A stretch of DNA of 64,000 nucleotides from GCA-002780795 sp964545385. GTDB lineage: Bacteria; Patescibacteriota; Microgenomatia; UBA1406; GWC2-37-13. Location of the stretch: positions 8,901-72,900 of the forward strand of contig CAZJFG010000003.1 of NCBI GenBank assembly GCA_964545385.1, given 5' to 3'. The translations under genes were made by a program, and so were the position numbers. The notes under the pieces are model-generated. The model saw only the letters and a list, made by a program, of their open reading frames with translations. It searched no databases and was not told where the DNA came from. Positions 7,613 to 18,500 of the stretch are shown here, one piece after another (within the stretch, counting starts at the first letter, position 1; each line of letters opens with the position of its first letter).

Positions 7613-9604
7613 TTATTTTGCTTCAGGACTGGCTTCTTCAGGCAACTCAATTTTTGGCTTGACATTGTTGGTAGCGGGTGTGGGCAAATTTAACTGTGTT
7701 GGTGTTTGAGCCTCACTTGTGGCTATCTCTTCTTTTTCCGGAATCTTTTTCTTAAACTCGTCAAGTTCGGATTTTGCTTTGTCGTAATCGGCTTTATCAG
7801 TATTCGGATTTATAAGTTTTAAGACATTCTCCATAGTTGAAGCGGCTAGTTGATACTCGCCTTTTTTGTAGTAAGCCCAAGCCAGATTGTAATAAGCATT
7901 GGACCAATCGGTTTTTAGGATGACTGCTTCTTCAAATAGTTTTGCCGCCTGTTCCCAGTTGTTCGCTGCATAATAAACTCCACCCAAGTTTAATCGATAG
8001 GTTGGGTTTTGAGGATCAATAACGATCGCTCGCTGGTATGCGGAAACCGTCCAGACATCTGCGCCTTGGGCAACATTTATTATATTCCTATAAATTATTG
8101 CCAAATTTTCCCAGTTAGTGGCTTTTTGAGGATTTAGAGTAACCGCTGCTTTTGCCTCGGAAATTGCCGCTTGAATAGCCTGGGTAATTGTTGTTCTGTC
8201 TTCTTCGGAAAGCTGAGCATCCGCTTTTTTTCGCTGAGCATTATTTGCAATGTTGTTGGCGATCAATAAATTTGTTTGGGCGAAGTTAATGCGATATTTT
8301 TCAATATAAGGATTGAGAATAATTGCCTGGCGTTGATTGTCGTATATTTCTTTTAAGTTATTTTTAGTATAGCCGTCAATTGATTTTTTAAAATAGAATT
8401 CCGACTCATAAGACCGTTCAAGCAGGTAGCCCAAAACACCGACCGTGATCAATAAGACAATAACTATACCAAGATACATCGGCATGAAGTTTGAAAGGTC
8501 GATACTGGTTGTTGGTGACTGGTTATTGGCGGTTTGGTTTGAGAAGTATAAAACGACGAAAAATAAAAACCAAACAACCAGTGATGTCGGAAACAAAAAA
8601 GCAATTATTAGCCAATAAATGACAGTCAATTTAAATTGAGGGTGAGAATTTTGATGTTTGGAAAAACATTGTTTAAAAAGAGTAAAAAGAATTAAAGCAA
8701 ATGCCAAAAGGCTTAAAAGACCGCTTTCGGTAAAAATATGCAGAATAGTTGAACGTGAGGCTGTAAATGAATTTATCTGCCAAAGAGATGATTGGTTGTA
8801 GGCCGCATCTTTGACTCTTGTAAAAATAGAGGCGAAGTTGTCGATACCGACACCAAAAAGAGCGGTAAGTGGATTTTTTAAAATCTCAACCGCACTATAC
8901 CACGAAATTTTAAAAGGAGGAAGAATCAGTATAGAAGGTTGAGCCAATTTGTAAATAGTTAGAGAAAGGGCGAGTAAATTAATAGTCCATAAAGAGATAT
9001 CTACAATGTTTTTTTTCTTTCCGACTTCATGTTTTACGATAGAAACTGCATCCGTTACGACAAAAAAACCTAGGAATATAGCAAGATCAAGTAGACCACC
9101 CATTGGGGTAAAACTCTCATTTTTTAAAAATTGAAAGTCGAGAGGAAGGTCGGTATTTTTTAAAGGGTTGAAGAAAAAAAATATAGTAATAATAGATAAG
9201 ATAAATATTGCAGCAGATGAAATTTTATTAAATTGTTTTTTATCTATTCTGTTATTACGAGAAAGGTAAAAATAAATGATTATTAAAGAAAGCATCATGA
9301 CTGGTCCGAAACTCGTGTTAAGTAAAGCCTGAACTTTGTTGGGTGAGCTTATCAAAACAGATAGTCCGAGGGTTGTCAGAAACAAAAATAAAAGATTGTC
9401 AAAAAACCCTTTTTGCCAAACAAGCTTTTTGGTCGTAAGTATCTCAAGGCCGCTTATTAAAATCAGGATAAGAGCAGTAAAAGCTAGAAAGTAGAACTTA
9501 CCGGTCGTGAAATATTCTTGGGTAAATGGTAAAAAGAAAAAAGGAAAAAGAAACAAAAAAGTATTTAGTATGAAATACTTAATATTAAGAAATATTTTTT
9601 CCAT
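7613..9604 (-). CDS. O-antigen ligase/polymerase-like membrane protein with TPR tail
   Basis: Polytopic protein, 663 residues. The first 420 or so residues hold about 11-12 hydrophobic segments with a long central loop, the fold class of Wzy/WaaL-like glycan polymerases and ligases (PF04932). Residues 425-640 are soluble with at least two clear TPR units (NPTYRLNLGGVYYAANNWEQAAKLFEEAV and SNAYYNLAWAYYKKGEYQLAASTMENVL). The Wzy-plus-TPR arrangement is common in Microgenomates and may couple glycan transfer to protein partners. It is the last gene of the surface block. Substrate is unknown. Confidence 0.8.
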   Translation of the reverse strand: MEKIFLNIKYFILNTFLFLFPFFFLPFTQEYFTTGKFYFLAFTALILILISGLEILTTKKLVWQKGFFDNLLFLFLTTLGLSVLISSPNKVQALLNTSFGPVMMLSLIIIYFYLSRNNRIDKKQFNKISSAAIFILSIITIFFFFNPLKNTDLPLDFQFLKNESFTPMGGLLDLAIFLGFFVVTDAVSIVKHEVGKKKNIVDISLWTINLLALSLTIYKLAQPSILILPPFKISWYSAVEILKNPLTALFGVGIDNFASIFTRVKDAAYNQSSLWQINSFTASRSTILHIFTESGLLSLLAFALILFTLFKQCFSKHQNSHPQFKLTVIYWLIIAFLFPTSLVVWFLFFVVLYFSNQTANNQSPTTSIDLSNFMPMYLGIVIVLLITVGVLGYLLERSYESEFYFKKSIDGYTKNNLKEIYDNQRQAIILNPYIEKYRINFAQTNLLIANNIANNAQRKKADAQLSEEDRTTITQAIQAAISEAKAAVTLNPQKATNWENLAIIYRNIINVAQGADVWTVSAYQRAIVIDPQNPTYRLNLGGVYYAANNWEQAAKLFEEAVILKTDWSNAYYNLAWAYYKKGEYQLAASTMENVLKLINPNTDKADYDKAKSELDEFKKKIPEKEEIATSEAQTPTQLNLPTPATNNVKPKIELPEEASPEAK

Positions 9605-9645
9605 AAGTATTTAAATTTATAACTTTTAATAAAAACTTTCAACCG

Positions 9646-10326
9646 TTATTTCCGACATGGATTGATACATTTGCCGACAGTATCATCTCTTCCAGTATAT
9701 TTGCACGCTGGATTAATTTGTGCATTTCCACCACAAACATCACATGCATGTGCGCTTGATTGCATAAATAGAGTTGAATAATCGCTACACAAAGGAAGTT
9801 CATAAATTCCACATTTTGTGTTTGAACTGCAAACACAATAATTATAAGAATAATCAGAATTGGTTGAACCAGCACCGCATCCTGCAGAGCAACCGACATC
9901 GTTAATTGCAGTGTCTTGAGCGTTTGAAAGAGTGGTATAAATTTCATAGGACTGAGGACAGCTATTGTCCTTTGCATGATATAGATAGTTTTTACTTGGA
10001 TTTTGAGGATCGCAAAGAAGCTGGTTAGCATACTTTGCTATTGCAGATGGAGTATTTTTACTACCACAGATGTGGCAGATATAACTGTTATCGCCAAGAG
10101 CCGTGGCCGAATCATAACAAATTTCTGATGGTAAAGGATAACATTGTTTATCGTTGTAAAAGTCTTCAAGCGCTTTACTGATACTTGCCATTTCATTTTT
10201 TCTTTTTGAATCCCAAGCTTTTTGAATTTGTTTTACAGGGTCTATAAGATAGATTGCCGTTGTTGCCAAACTGACGATGAGGGCAATGACGATTAACATT
10301 TCGAGTAAAGTGAACGATTTTTTCAT
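9646..10326 (-). CDS. Type IV pilin-like protein with cysteine-rich tail
   Basis: Starts MKKSFTLLEMLIVIALIVSLATTAI, the class III prepilin signal plus first helix; the usual Gly before the cleavage site is Ser, while the +5 Glu is kept. A GspG-like region follows, including the KRKNEMASISKALEDFYNDKQCYPLP segment. The C-terminal 150 residues are rich in paired cysteines (for example CHICG, CSAGCGAG, CDVCGG), implying many disulfides. I place the start at ATG 10326; an in-frame TTG at 10341 would only add five residues encoded by intergenic repeat sequence. The processing peptidase may be the product at 59159. Confidence 0.85.
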   Translation of the reverse strand: MKKSFTLLEMLIVIALIVSLATTAIYLIDPVKQIQKAWDSKRKNEMASISKALEDFYNDKQCYPLPSEICYDSATALGDNSYICHICGSKNTPSAIAKYANQLLCDPQNPSKNYLYHAKDNSCPQSYEIYTTLSNAQDTAINDVGCSAGCGAGSTNSDYSYNYCVCSSNTKCGIYELPLCSDYSTLFMQSSAHACDVCGGNAQINPACKYTGRDDTVGKCINPCRK

Positions 10327-10395
10327 AGACTTAAGATTCAAGATTTACAATTTAAAATTTTCATAAATCTTATTTTTCTTGAATCTAAATTTAGT

Positions 10396-13300
10396 TTATT
10401 GACTACCTGTTTCCGGCCCGAAACGGACCGCGCTATTTTCATTATATAAACTTTTAATCTGTTTGAGAGATAAATCATAGCTATAAATTCGAATATCGTC
10501 TAAAGATCCATGAAAATACCGAGGATACCCGGAATTACCCTCCCGAGCAATTATTAGATTTGCTGTTGATTCGGTAGGCAGCGATCGGTATTCTTCATCT
10601 TGTTTTACACCGTCGACATATAATTTTTCCGTATCTGTTGCTCCACCTTCATGCCAGGTGGCGACAATGTGGTGCCATTTGTTGTCGGTAAAAACAGTCG
10701 TACTATTTAACCCGCCGCCAGTACCTTGAACCTGCATTTCTATAACATCACTGGCGTGAAGAGTAACCTGAATATCCCAATCTGTCGAGGCGTCGCTGAT
10801 ACTTCTGCTGCCGACAAGTCCGTCATCATAAGAATCTGGGTTACCGGTTGTTTTTATCCAGAAAGAAATCGAACCGCCGGTTACTTTGATCACATCATTA
10901 CTCATTGAAATATAATCATCGGCACCGTCAAAATTTAGGCTTGAGTTAAATTTTCCAGCAGCTCCATAATACCAATCGGTACCTGAAGTAGTGCAGGTGC
11001 CAACCGAGGTGACACCACTTCCGGTTCCGTACCAAGTTCCATTGTAAGAATTTCCGGAAGAATCATAAATCGTCCCTCCTTGGCACTCATCCATTTTCCA
11101 CCAACCCATAGGTGCGCCCCGATTATAATCCCATGCGACTTGAGCCGGCGTTCTGACGTAATCGTATAGCTTGACATTGTCAATATACCCGGAAAATTGC
11201 ATATTGGCAACAGAATATTTTCTATTCCCAATACGAAGAGGATAACTATCGGTTATCAATGAATAGGTAAAGGCTGAATCGGTCTTATCAAGTACGCCAT
11301 TAATATAAATATTTACAGTATCCGATGAATCATTGTAAGTAGCAACAATATAATACCAATTATTTACATTTAGAGATGTAGTGGATTCCGTATAATAAAA
11401 AGTTGAACCATTCCATGCTTCAAAGCGTACAAGACCGGTAGTACGTATTTCTAAACAATAATTGATATTTGTTCCGGAACGATCTCCTTTACAGGCTATA
11501 GCTTGATCGTAAGATAAACTTGATGATTTGACCCATGAACTTAACGTTAAAGTATTTGTTAAGTCAAGTATGTTATTGTCGGCCACTTCAACATAATCAT
11601 CAGTGCCGTCAAAATATCCGGCTTTCCCGTATTTTCCGACCGCCCCGCCGGTTGGTCCGGTTGAATTTGGGCAGCTGTCGCCGTGTAAACTATTTCCCGA
11701 CGAATCAAAAACCGTATCGGTCGAACAATCGTTTGTCCAGACTCCCTCATCCATCTTCCATTCACCAATAGGTGAAGGGTTAAGTCCTGTTGCGCAGTTT
11801 CCTTCAGTATTTCCAGGCGGGCAATAGCTGGCGCTTGTCGAGTTTGAAGCAGCGCCTGTGGCATCGGTTGAAAGGGCACCTAGGACAATTGCTTTTCCTT
11901 GGTTGTATTCCTGTTTAACCTGATCTTCGGTGAGAGCGGTTTGATAAATTTTTACCTCATCGATTAAGCCATTGACAGAATAATCGGAGCTGGTATAGCC
12001 TCCTATCTTTAAACTGGAACTGCTGTTAATATTGACAGTTGAGGTTGTGTTTGTTTGAGCATCTAGTTGCCCATCAATATAGATTTTGGCTCCAAGCGCC
12101 GGATCCCAGGTAAGAACAACATGGTGCCAGGTATTATCGGTAACACTTTTACTCCCTGTAAGGTTGTTGACAATATAAGATGAACCGTCGCTGATATAAA
12201 TTTCAGGTTTGCCAACAGAGCTGGATAACGAGAGAGAATAACCAGCATCCGTACTGCTTGTCGCTCCTTTCATAACAACAAAATCATGGGTGTTTGTTGC
12301 GCTTGCATTGATCCAAAAAGAGGCGGTAAAACCATTGGTCCGCATATCAAGAGAGTTATCATCGCCGACATAAAGATAGTCGTTTACTCCGTCAAATAAA
12401 AACGCCTTATCATATTTACCATTATTGTTCCAGGTGGCGCCAGAGTTTGTCAGATTGAGAATAGAACCACCCGAACCATAATTGTTTGTAGTGTTACCGT
12501 AACCTTCGTCAAATTTATAATAAGCAACTGCCGAACCAACCGGTGAGCCAACCACTGGGTGGCCAGCGTTCATGTCCTCGATAATCTGTCCGGAGGTGCG
12601 GGCATAATTATAAATTTTCAGATCATCAAGATAACCATTAAAATAATGAGTGGAATTTGCCTGATAACCAATATACAAAGGACTGGAGTTGGTTGTTGTT
12701 CCGGTTGTCGTATCGGAAACAGAGTTATCATATTTTCCATCAACATATAAATAAAGAGTGGAGCCTTTTCTTAAGAAAGTAATATAATGCCACTGGTTAT
12801 CGTTGTAGGTTTTGCTCGAAGTAATTCCCGGATTATAGGTTCCGTCGTATCTATAAACTGTGAGATAACCTGGGTTGACATGAGTTTGGTTCTGTAGTCT
12901 TAAAACATAAGAATAAGGGCCGGAAGTTCCATTCCATTTTCCATAAAGACTGTTGGTAGTATATGTGGTATTAATTTGAGTTGTTGGAATTTTTGCCCAG
13001 ATGGAAATAGTGAAATTTTGATTGTAAGCAAAATCAATATAATCACTATCTGGAATTGAAATATAGTCATTTGAACCGTCGAAATAACCTCCCTTACCAT
13101 ATTTACCAACCGCTCCGCCGGTTGGTCCGGTTGAACTGGGACAAGAATCGCCGTGTAAACTATTTCCCGACGAATCAAAAACCGTATCGGTCGAACAATC
13201 GTTTGTCCAAACCCCCTCATCCATCTTCCAATAGCCAACCGGCCCGGGGGCAGAGCCGTAGAGATCACGAACTTCTTTTGGCGATAAGGTGCGGGCATAA

Positions 13301-15039
13301 AGTCTTACCTCGTCCATGGTGCCGTCAAAATAATTTGTATTAATATTGCCGATTTTAAAAGTAGTTGTGTCTATTTCCGTATCTGTTGTTACCGTCACAA
13401 AAGACCAGCTATCGGCTGAAATTGTTGAAGAGATTTGGCCATTGACATAAATTTTTGCATCGGCAAAACCGGTAGCTGAAATTGTTCCAGATGAAGCACT
13501 GATATAAGCTGAGCCATTAAGGTCAATAAAATAATTGGTTGTTGAGTCGGGATTAACCCAAAAAGAAACAGTTTTAACGCCGAGAATGGCAGTCGTTGTT
13601 GAAAAAAATTGGGAAGAAGCCGGATCATGTTCTGAACCGTTACCAAATTTTGCGGTCGTGAAAGTTGTTGTGCCGTTGTTGGTTAAAGTATTATCGACTC
13701 CTGAAGAATCAAAAGCGGTTCCAGAACTTTCGTCCAGTTTCCAATAACCGGCCAAACCTTGAGATAGCGTGTTTGAGGAATCCACACCAAGTGTCGCCAC
13801 CGCTCCTTTGTTTGTCCCGCGACCGGCAAAATCGGCATAAATCTGAGCTGTCGAGCGGGCATAGGGATAAATTTTTACCTCATCCATATATCCTTTGAAA
13901 TAATGAGCATCGCAGAAGAGGGCACCGACTCTCTGGTTGTAGCCGGCAAGAGAGATAAAACTAGAGGCATCGTATAAGGAAGTTCCTTGAACGACGACCT
14001 TTCCGTCGATGTAAATTTTGACACCATTTATTGAAGTCGTCCCGTCCCAGACGGCTGTTGCCATATGCCAGTTAGCAGTATCATTCCAAAGAGTTTCATT
14101 GGTATAATAGATATAAAAAGCGTCTGTCCCATTGATGACTCCATGGAAAACCAAATTGTAAGCATCCCTGAAAGCAAGCATAAATCCGTCAAGTTCCGCC
14201 GACATGCATGTATCATTTCTGCTCATAAGGGTGCGAAATGTTGAAGTATCTCCCCGTTTAAACCACAAGTTCCAGGTAAAAGGACCACGGTAATCAAGGC
14301 CGTTTGAGGTTGTGATGGGTGCTGTTACAACAGTATTTGTGCCGTTAAAAGAAAGGCATTTACCGGAAATACACTGATCTTCATTGACCCAAGTTCCAGA
14401 AGTAATCGCCGCATCGTTGTCATTTTGAGTTTGGTCACTTGCGGTTGGACCATAGCCCTCATCCAGTTTCCAATAGGCAATAGGACCCGGAGTCTTTTCT
14501 TCGCTCCCCGTGGCATCAATCGAATAGCTTGAGGCGACCGTAGAGAAGTCAACCGAAGAAAAACCGTTTTCTGCGGTCAAATTACCATAATACATATATA
14601 TCACCTGAGCTCCGGCCGGAAAAGTGTCATGCAAAACATGAATCACGGTTGAGGCCGTGCCGCAACCGGAGACGACATAATAATCTAGGAGTTGGCCATT
14701 TTGTTTGGTAAAACGAATATCTCCACAGTCGGTTTGGAAACGGGTCGTATCCGAAGTATCGATCGTGTGACTGGTATAAACATTGGTTTCTGCCGATGTA
14801 CTATTGGTGAGCGTGATTGCTTTCCGATACTGCCAATTGTCGTTAAACCAAGCCGCCTCGGTTTTTTTCTGGTATTTGAAGGTAAGATATAAAATTGGCA
14901 GAGTGATTAATAATACTACTATTGGAATTAACATCAGCTTTCGTCTTGATAATAGATTTAAGAGATAAGAGATAAGATTTAAGATTAAAAACTTGCGATT
15001 TAAGATTTCTTTTTTTTCCTTATGATATGTTTTTATCAT
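10396..15039 (-). CDS. Giant surface protein with DUF2341 and six LamG-like domains
   Basis: 1547 residues. A hydrophobic segment near 36-55 is followed by a DUF2341 domain (WFNDNWQYRKAITLTN...) and six concanavalin-like LamG_3 modules, each opening with a YWKLDE/YWKMDEG-like phrase and containing FDGxxDYI and a HFxGxxDxxKIY strand. Such domains bind glycans or proteins at the cell surface. Residues 10-34 before the hydrophobic segment are encoded by AGATTTAAGATT-type repeats, so the true start may be ATG 14934 (MLIPIVVLLI). The gene starts 5 bp after the four-helix-bundle gene and precedes the pilin gene by 69 bp, suggesting one transcript. Confidence 0.9.
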   Translation of the reverse strand: MIKTYHKEKKEILNRKFLILNLISYLLNLLSRRKLMLIPIVVLLITLPILYLTFKYQKKTEAAWFNDNWQYRKAITLTNSTSAETNVYTSHTIDTSDTTRFQTDCGDIRFTKQNGQLLDYYVVSGCGTASTVIHVLHDTFPAGAQVIYMYYGNLTAENGFSSVDFSTVASSYSIDATGSEEKTPGPIAYWKLDEGYGPTASDQTQNDNDAAITSGTWVNEDQCISGKCLSFNGTNTVVTAPITTSNGLDYRGPFTWNLWFKRGDTSTFRTLMSRNDTCMSAELDGFMLAFRDAYNLVFHGVINGTDAFYIYYTNETLWNDTANWHMATAVWDGTTSINGVKIYIDGKVVVQGTSLYDASSFISLAGYNQRVGALFCDAHYFKGYMDEVKIYPYARSTAQIYADFAGRGTNKGAVATLGVDSSNTLSQGLAGYWKLDESSGTAFDSSGVDNTLTNNGTTTFTTAKFGNGSEHDPASSQFFSTTTAILGVKTVSFWVNPDSTTNYFIDLNGSAYISASSGTISATGFADAKIYVNGQISSTISADSWSFVTVTTDTEIDTTTFKIGNINTNYFDGTMDEVRLYARTLSPKEVRDLYGSAPGPVGYWKMDEGVWTNDCSTDTVFDSSGNSLHGDSCPSSTGPTGGAVGKYGKGGYFDGSNDYISIPDSDYIDFAYNQNFTISIWAKIPTTQINTTYTTNSLYGKWNGTSGPYSYVLRLQNQTHVNPGYLTVYRYDGTYNPGITSSKTYNDNQWHYITFLRKGSTLYLYVDGKYDNSVSDTTTGTTTNSSPLYIGYQANSTHYFNGYLDDLKIYNYARTSGQIIEDMNAGHPVVGSPVGSAVAYYKFDEGYGNTTNNYGSGGSILNLTNSGATWNNNGKYDKAFLFDGVNDYLYVGDDNSLDMRTNGFTASFWINASATNTHDFVVMKGATSSTDAGYSLSLSSSVGKPEIYISDGSSYIVNNLTGSKSVTDNTWHHVVLTWDPALGAKIYIDGQLDAQTNTTSTVNINSSSSLKIGGYTSSDYSVNGLIDEVKIYQTALTEDQVKQEYNQGKAIVLGALSTDATGAASNSTSASYCPPGNTEGNCATGLNPSPIGEWKMDEGVWTNDCSTDTVFDSSGNSLHGDSCPNSTGPTGGAVGKYGKAGYFDGTDDYVEVADNNILDLTNTLTLSSWVKSSSLSYDQAIACKGDRSGTNINYCLEIRTTGLVRFEAWNGSTFYYTESTTSLNVNNWYYIVATYNDSSDTVNIYINGVLDKTDSAFTYSLITDSYPLRIGNRKYSVANMQFSGYIDNVKLYDYVRTPAQVAWDYNRGAPMGWWKMDECQGGTIYDSSGNSYNGTWYGTGSGVTSVGTCTTSGTDWYYGAAGKFNSSLNFDGADDYISMSNDVIKVTGGSISFWIKTTGNPDSYDDGLVGSRSISDASTDWDIQVTLHASDVIEMQVQGTGGGLNSTTVFTDNKWHHIVATWHEGGATDTEKLYVDGVKQDEEYRSLPTESTANLIIAREGNSGYPRYFHGSLDDIRIYSYDLSLKQIKSLYNENSAVRFGPETGSQ
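11641..11760. repeat. 120-bp internal duplication in the LamG gene, copy A
   Basis: Nearly identical to 13111-13230 (offset 1470 bp, under ten mismatches by eye), while flanking LamG modules are much more diverged. This points to recent exchange between modules. Confidence 0.8.
13111..13230. repeat. 120-bp internal duplication in the LamG gene, copy B
   Basis: Partner of 11641-11760. It encodes the module opening with WKMDEGVWTNDCSTDT, including DSSGNSLHGDSCP. Confidence 0.8.
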
Positions 15040-15063
15040 AGAATTTAAGATTTACGATTTACA
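14946..15063. repeat. Low-complexity AGATTTAAGATT repeats at a gene start
   Basis: Imperfect 7-9 bp units (AGATTTAAG, AGATAAG, ATTTACGATTT) span the 5' end of the LamG gene and the gap to the next gene. Here the repeat is either translated as the first 35 residues or lies upstream of the real start. Confidence 0.65.
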
Positions 15064-15476
15064 GTTATGAAACTTTTAGATTTTTTTATAAGACCTTGTA
15101 ATAATTGATGAACAAAATTAGATTGATTGATTAAAATATTAAATTCTTGATCACTTAAATAACCAACATCTTTTGAAATATAAATTTGGTTTTTTAATTC
15201 CGTAAGAGAACCTTGGGATAAATAAAAAAACTGGACTTTTTCCTTATAAGTTTGTCTTCCAAATCCCTCAGCAATATTGCTTGTAACTGAGCTTGCAGCT
15301 CTTTTCATTTGATCCATAAGAGAATATGTTTCTTCTTTTGGGAATCTTTTTGTTGTCTTATAAATCATTACTACTAATTTGTGTCCTTCTTTCCAAACAA
15401 TAAGATCGGTAAACGCTTTTATTCTTAAATCTAATTTCTTAAATCTTAAATCTTTATTATTAGTTGTATTATTCAT
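15045..15476 (-). CDS. Four-helix bundle (S23/Avd-like, TIGR02436) protein
   Basis: 143 residues with the family core: FTDLIVWKEGHKLVVMIYKTTKRFPKEE, then MKRAASSVTSNIAEGFGR and FLYLSQGSLTELKNQI-like helices. Relatives are encoded in 23S intervening sequences, next to diversity-generating retroelements (Avd) or as free-standing genes of unknown role. Here it lies between two giant surface-protein genes with gaps of 29 and 5 bp. No reverse transcriptase or template repeat is visible, so a retroelement role is unsupported. The N-terminal DLRFKKLDLRIK is encoded by TTAAATCTTAAATC-type repeats. Confidence 0.9.
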   Translation of the reverse strand: MNNTTNNKDLRFKKLDLRIKAFTDLIVWKEGHKLVVMIYKTTKRFPKEETYSLMDQMKRAASSVTSNIAEGFGRQTYKEKVQFFYLSQGSLTELKNQIYISKDVGYLSDQEFNILINQSNFVHQLLQGLIKKSKSFITVNRKS

Positions 15477-15505
15477 AAATCTTCTTTCTTAAATCTTAAA
15501 TCTAG

Positions 15506-18500
15506 TTAATTGATAATAAGCCAGTTAAATTTGACATTACTGCTGCTTGTTTCATCTGTTACGACTTTGAAATATTTTTCTTTTTTCACGACCGAAAGTT
15601 TTATATCTGTTTGATCAACCGGAGTCAAGTAGATAAGTGAATTATCATAGATACGGTCGTTGTAAATTAATACTTCTTGTTCGTTTGCGGGTAGGATACC
15701 GACACCGGCACTGGCGGTTGCTGTTTCAATAGCCGGCGCGTAAATTCCGTTTTTGGCAAAGTTGGCGCTTGCAGCGATAATAGCAGCCGACGGCGTGGCC
15801 GGGTTAAACTGTTCAAGGGCAAGTTCTTTGAATTTGGCTGATCCTGAGGCATCAATGCTTGCGACTTCGTCGCCGACGGAATTTTCAATTTTCAATTTTG
15901 CATTTTTCAATGAATTTTCAGTTTCAGAATTTCCCAATTTCACTGAAATATCATCGTTTTCGTTGACAGCCGAAAGATTATTGGTTTTTACTCCACCTAG
16001 GGCGATTAACGATCCTTGAGTGGTGATTGTTCCGTCTTTGGCCATGACAACCGCGCTATCGAAAAAGTCGACTGTCGAAAGAGCAGAAAACTTGAGATTC
16101 CAGGAAAAAGAAAGGATTTTGTCGTTTTCTATCAAAATATTGCCGACAGCAAGCGAGTTGGCAACAGAAACATCGTAAAGGTTTGAACTGCTCGTGACAG
16201 TCAAACTGGCAAGTGTGGCTGAGTCGGTTGAGACCGCGACACTACTGAGATTGGTAGTCGTCGAAAGATCGGTGGTTGTCGTCAGGTCGGTAAGTGATTC
16301 GTCGCGGATTTCGGCAAGAAGCGCCTGGATTTCGTTGATACTCATTCCCTGATCTTCGAGGCTGGAAGCTAGAGTCTGGATGGTTGATGATTGACTGCTT
16401 ATATTGGAAGATAGAGAATCAATGGTGGAGGACTCGATTTCTTTAGCATAAAGTTTGCCGGAAATCGTTGCTTCATTGGCAGCAATTGTGCCTGAAAAAG
16501 TTGCATTGCCTGAGGAGTCAATGGAGGCTGCGGTTTTGCCGTCAAGACCATCAATAATCAATTTGGCCAATTTTCCCTTTTGACTGTCGTTTTTGATGTT
16601 TAAATTACCAAAAATTGACGTCTGTTGATTTTGTGTGTCAAACTCTACTGTTGTTTGATTATCTTTATCGACAATAGAAACCTTTGAGTTTTCAGTTGTA
16701 GTTTTGAGCTTTGAGTTTTGCGCTTTGAGTTGGATTTCTTCTGTCTCAACAATCGGTGAGGTAATTTTTTCTTCGACTTTGACGTATTTGGCGATCAGGA
16801 CGTTATTTACGATAGCGTTTGTAGTCTCAACCAGTCCGGACGTGATTTTTCCAACCATGATTTGAGCAAAACTATCAAGTTTTGTAATGGTATTTCCTGC
16901 ACTGTCCATTATATTGTAAGTTGCATTGCGAATATCGTCGATTGATGTCAAAAGGCCTTGACTCGTTTGATCTGCATTTGAAAGAACTACATAACCATAA
17001 GGGTCAAAATATGTGTTATCGCTTTCAGCAACGTAGTCCCATGAAGAGTTTATATAAGACATAATACGACCAACATAGATACCATTTGGCAATTTGTAAC
17101 AAATGTTTTCTTGATTGTAGTTTTCGATATCTTTCGGCCAGCTAATATTATCTATATTGTTGACAGAAGAACAAACAGTATCGTTCATTGTCAATTTTTG
17201 TTTGGCGATAGAAATATATTGTCCAGATTTAATCACACTTTTTCTTACACCAAAACCGGCGTAGTTTGAACCAGATACAATTTTATCACCCGGGTTGATT
17301 GGTCCGTTTTCTGATGTGACAAGTACAGGTGCCTGACCAATGATTGCAACATTAACATAGTTGTTGTCCAGATGGCGCATACCGTCCTGCCTGTCGTCAA
17401 AATTCCTGGTTCCGAAGGCCGAGATAACGCCAAGAGGACTTTCACCGGAAGAAGTGGTTTTTTTTACTCCATCACCATTGAGTGAGACAATTTGTCCTGT
17501 TATAAAATTTTCAGACTGGTTGTTTTTCAAAAAGTATTCGGAAAAGTCACCGGTAGCACTAGAGTTTATATAATAATTTGTTCCACCGGCCCGGTAATAT
17601 AGTCTACTGGTCGAACCAGATCTATAAAAACCAAACTCTCCATCGTTATTTCGAGTAGGAACAGTTGAAGAACTATAAGTTCTCATGACATAACTTCCAC
17701 CCGTACTTATAATTCCATTTACTTGAAGTTTTGCATTAGGAACAGCTACACCTATTCCGACATTACCCCAATCATTTAGCGTTAAAGTATCTGAACTTGC
17801 AGTACTCCAAATACGAAAACGGTTAAGATAAATATCTTGATACCAATCACTGCTAGTACTAGCACCATGCCACTCTATTTGTCCACCTTCATTTGTTGAA
17901 TCTGTTGCGGCCAAAATTAATACTCCACCAGAACCGTCAACTCCAGTTACAATAGATCCTCTTACATCTAACTTTTGGTTTGGCGTCGTCGTCCCAATCC
18001 CGACATTACCGCCATTATCTATTCGCATTGCAAATGCTGGAGTATTATCTGCTGTTGATGTAAAAAAATCTAGACCGGCTGACCCTCCACTATAAATATA
18101 TGGCTGAATACCTGCTATTAATGAATTAGTAGAGGTTCGGCCAAACGCAAGACCTTTTTGTCTACCTGACCCACCGTCAGCGTCAGTGAGAAGAAGGAGA
18201 TATTTGCCATCTTCAATTCCAACAGTATCTTCGTCAATTCCATAAATATGTAAAGGCCCTTTTGGACTATTTGTGCCGATACCAACATAACCATTGTTAT
18301 CTACTACCATTGTAGTCGGGTAATTGTAGGTACCGATAACACTTGCAGCAGCTCCTTTAAGGGCTACAATATCAGAATAAGCAGTCATAAGATCATTTTC
18401 TGTTCCGATTACAAGAGCAGAGTTTTCAGTGCTATCTCCCCAGAAAGCGTAAGTATTGGAATCATCGTAATAAGTTATATAACCGTGATCTGTTCCTAGA

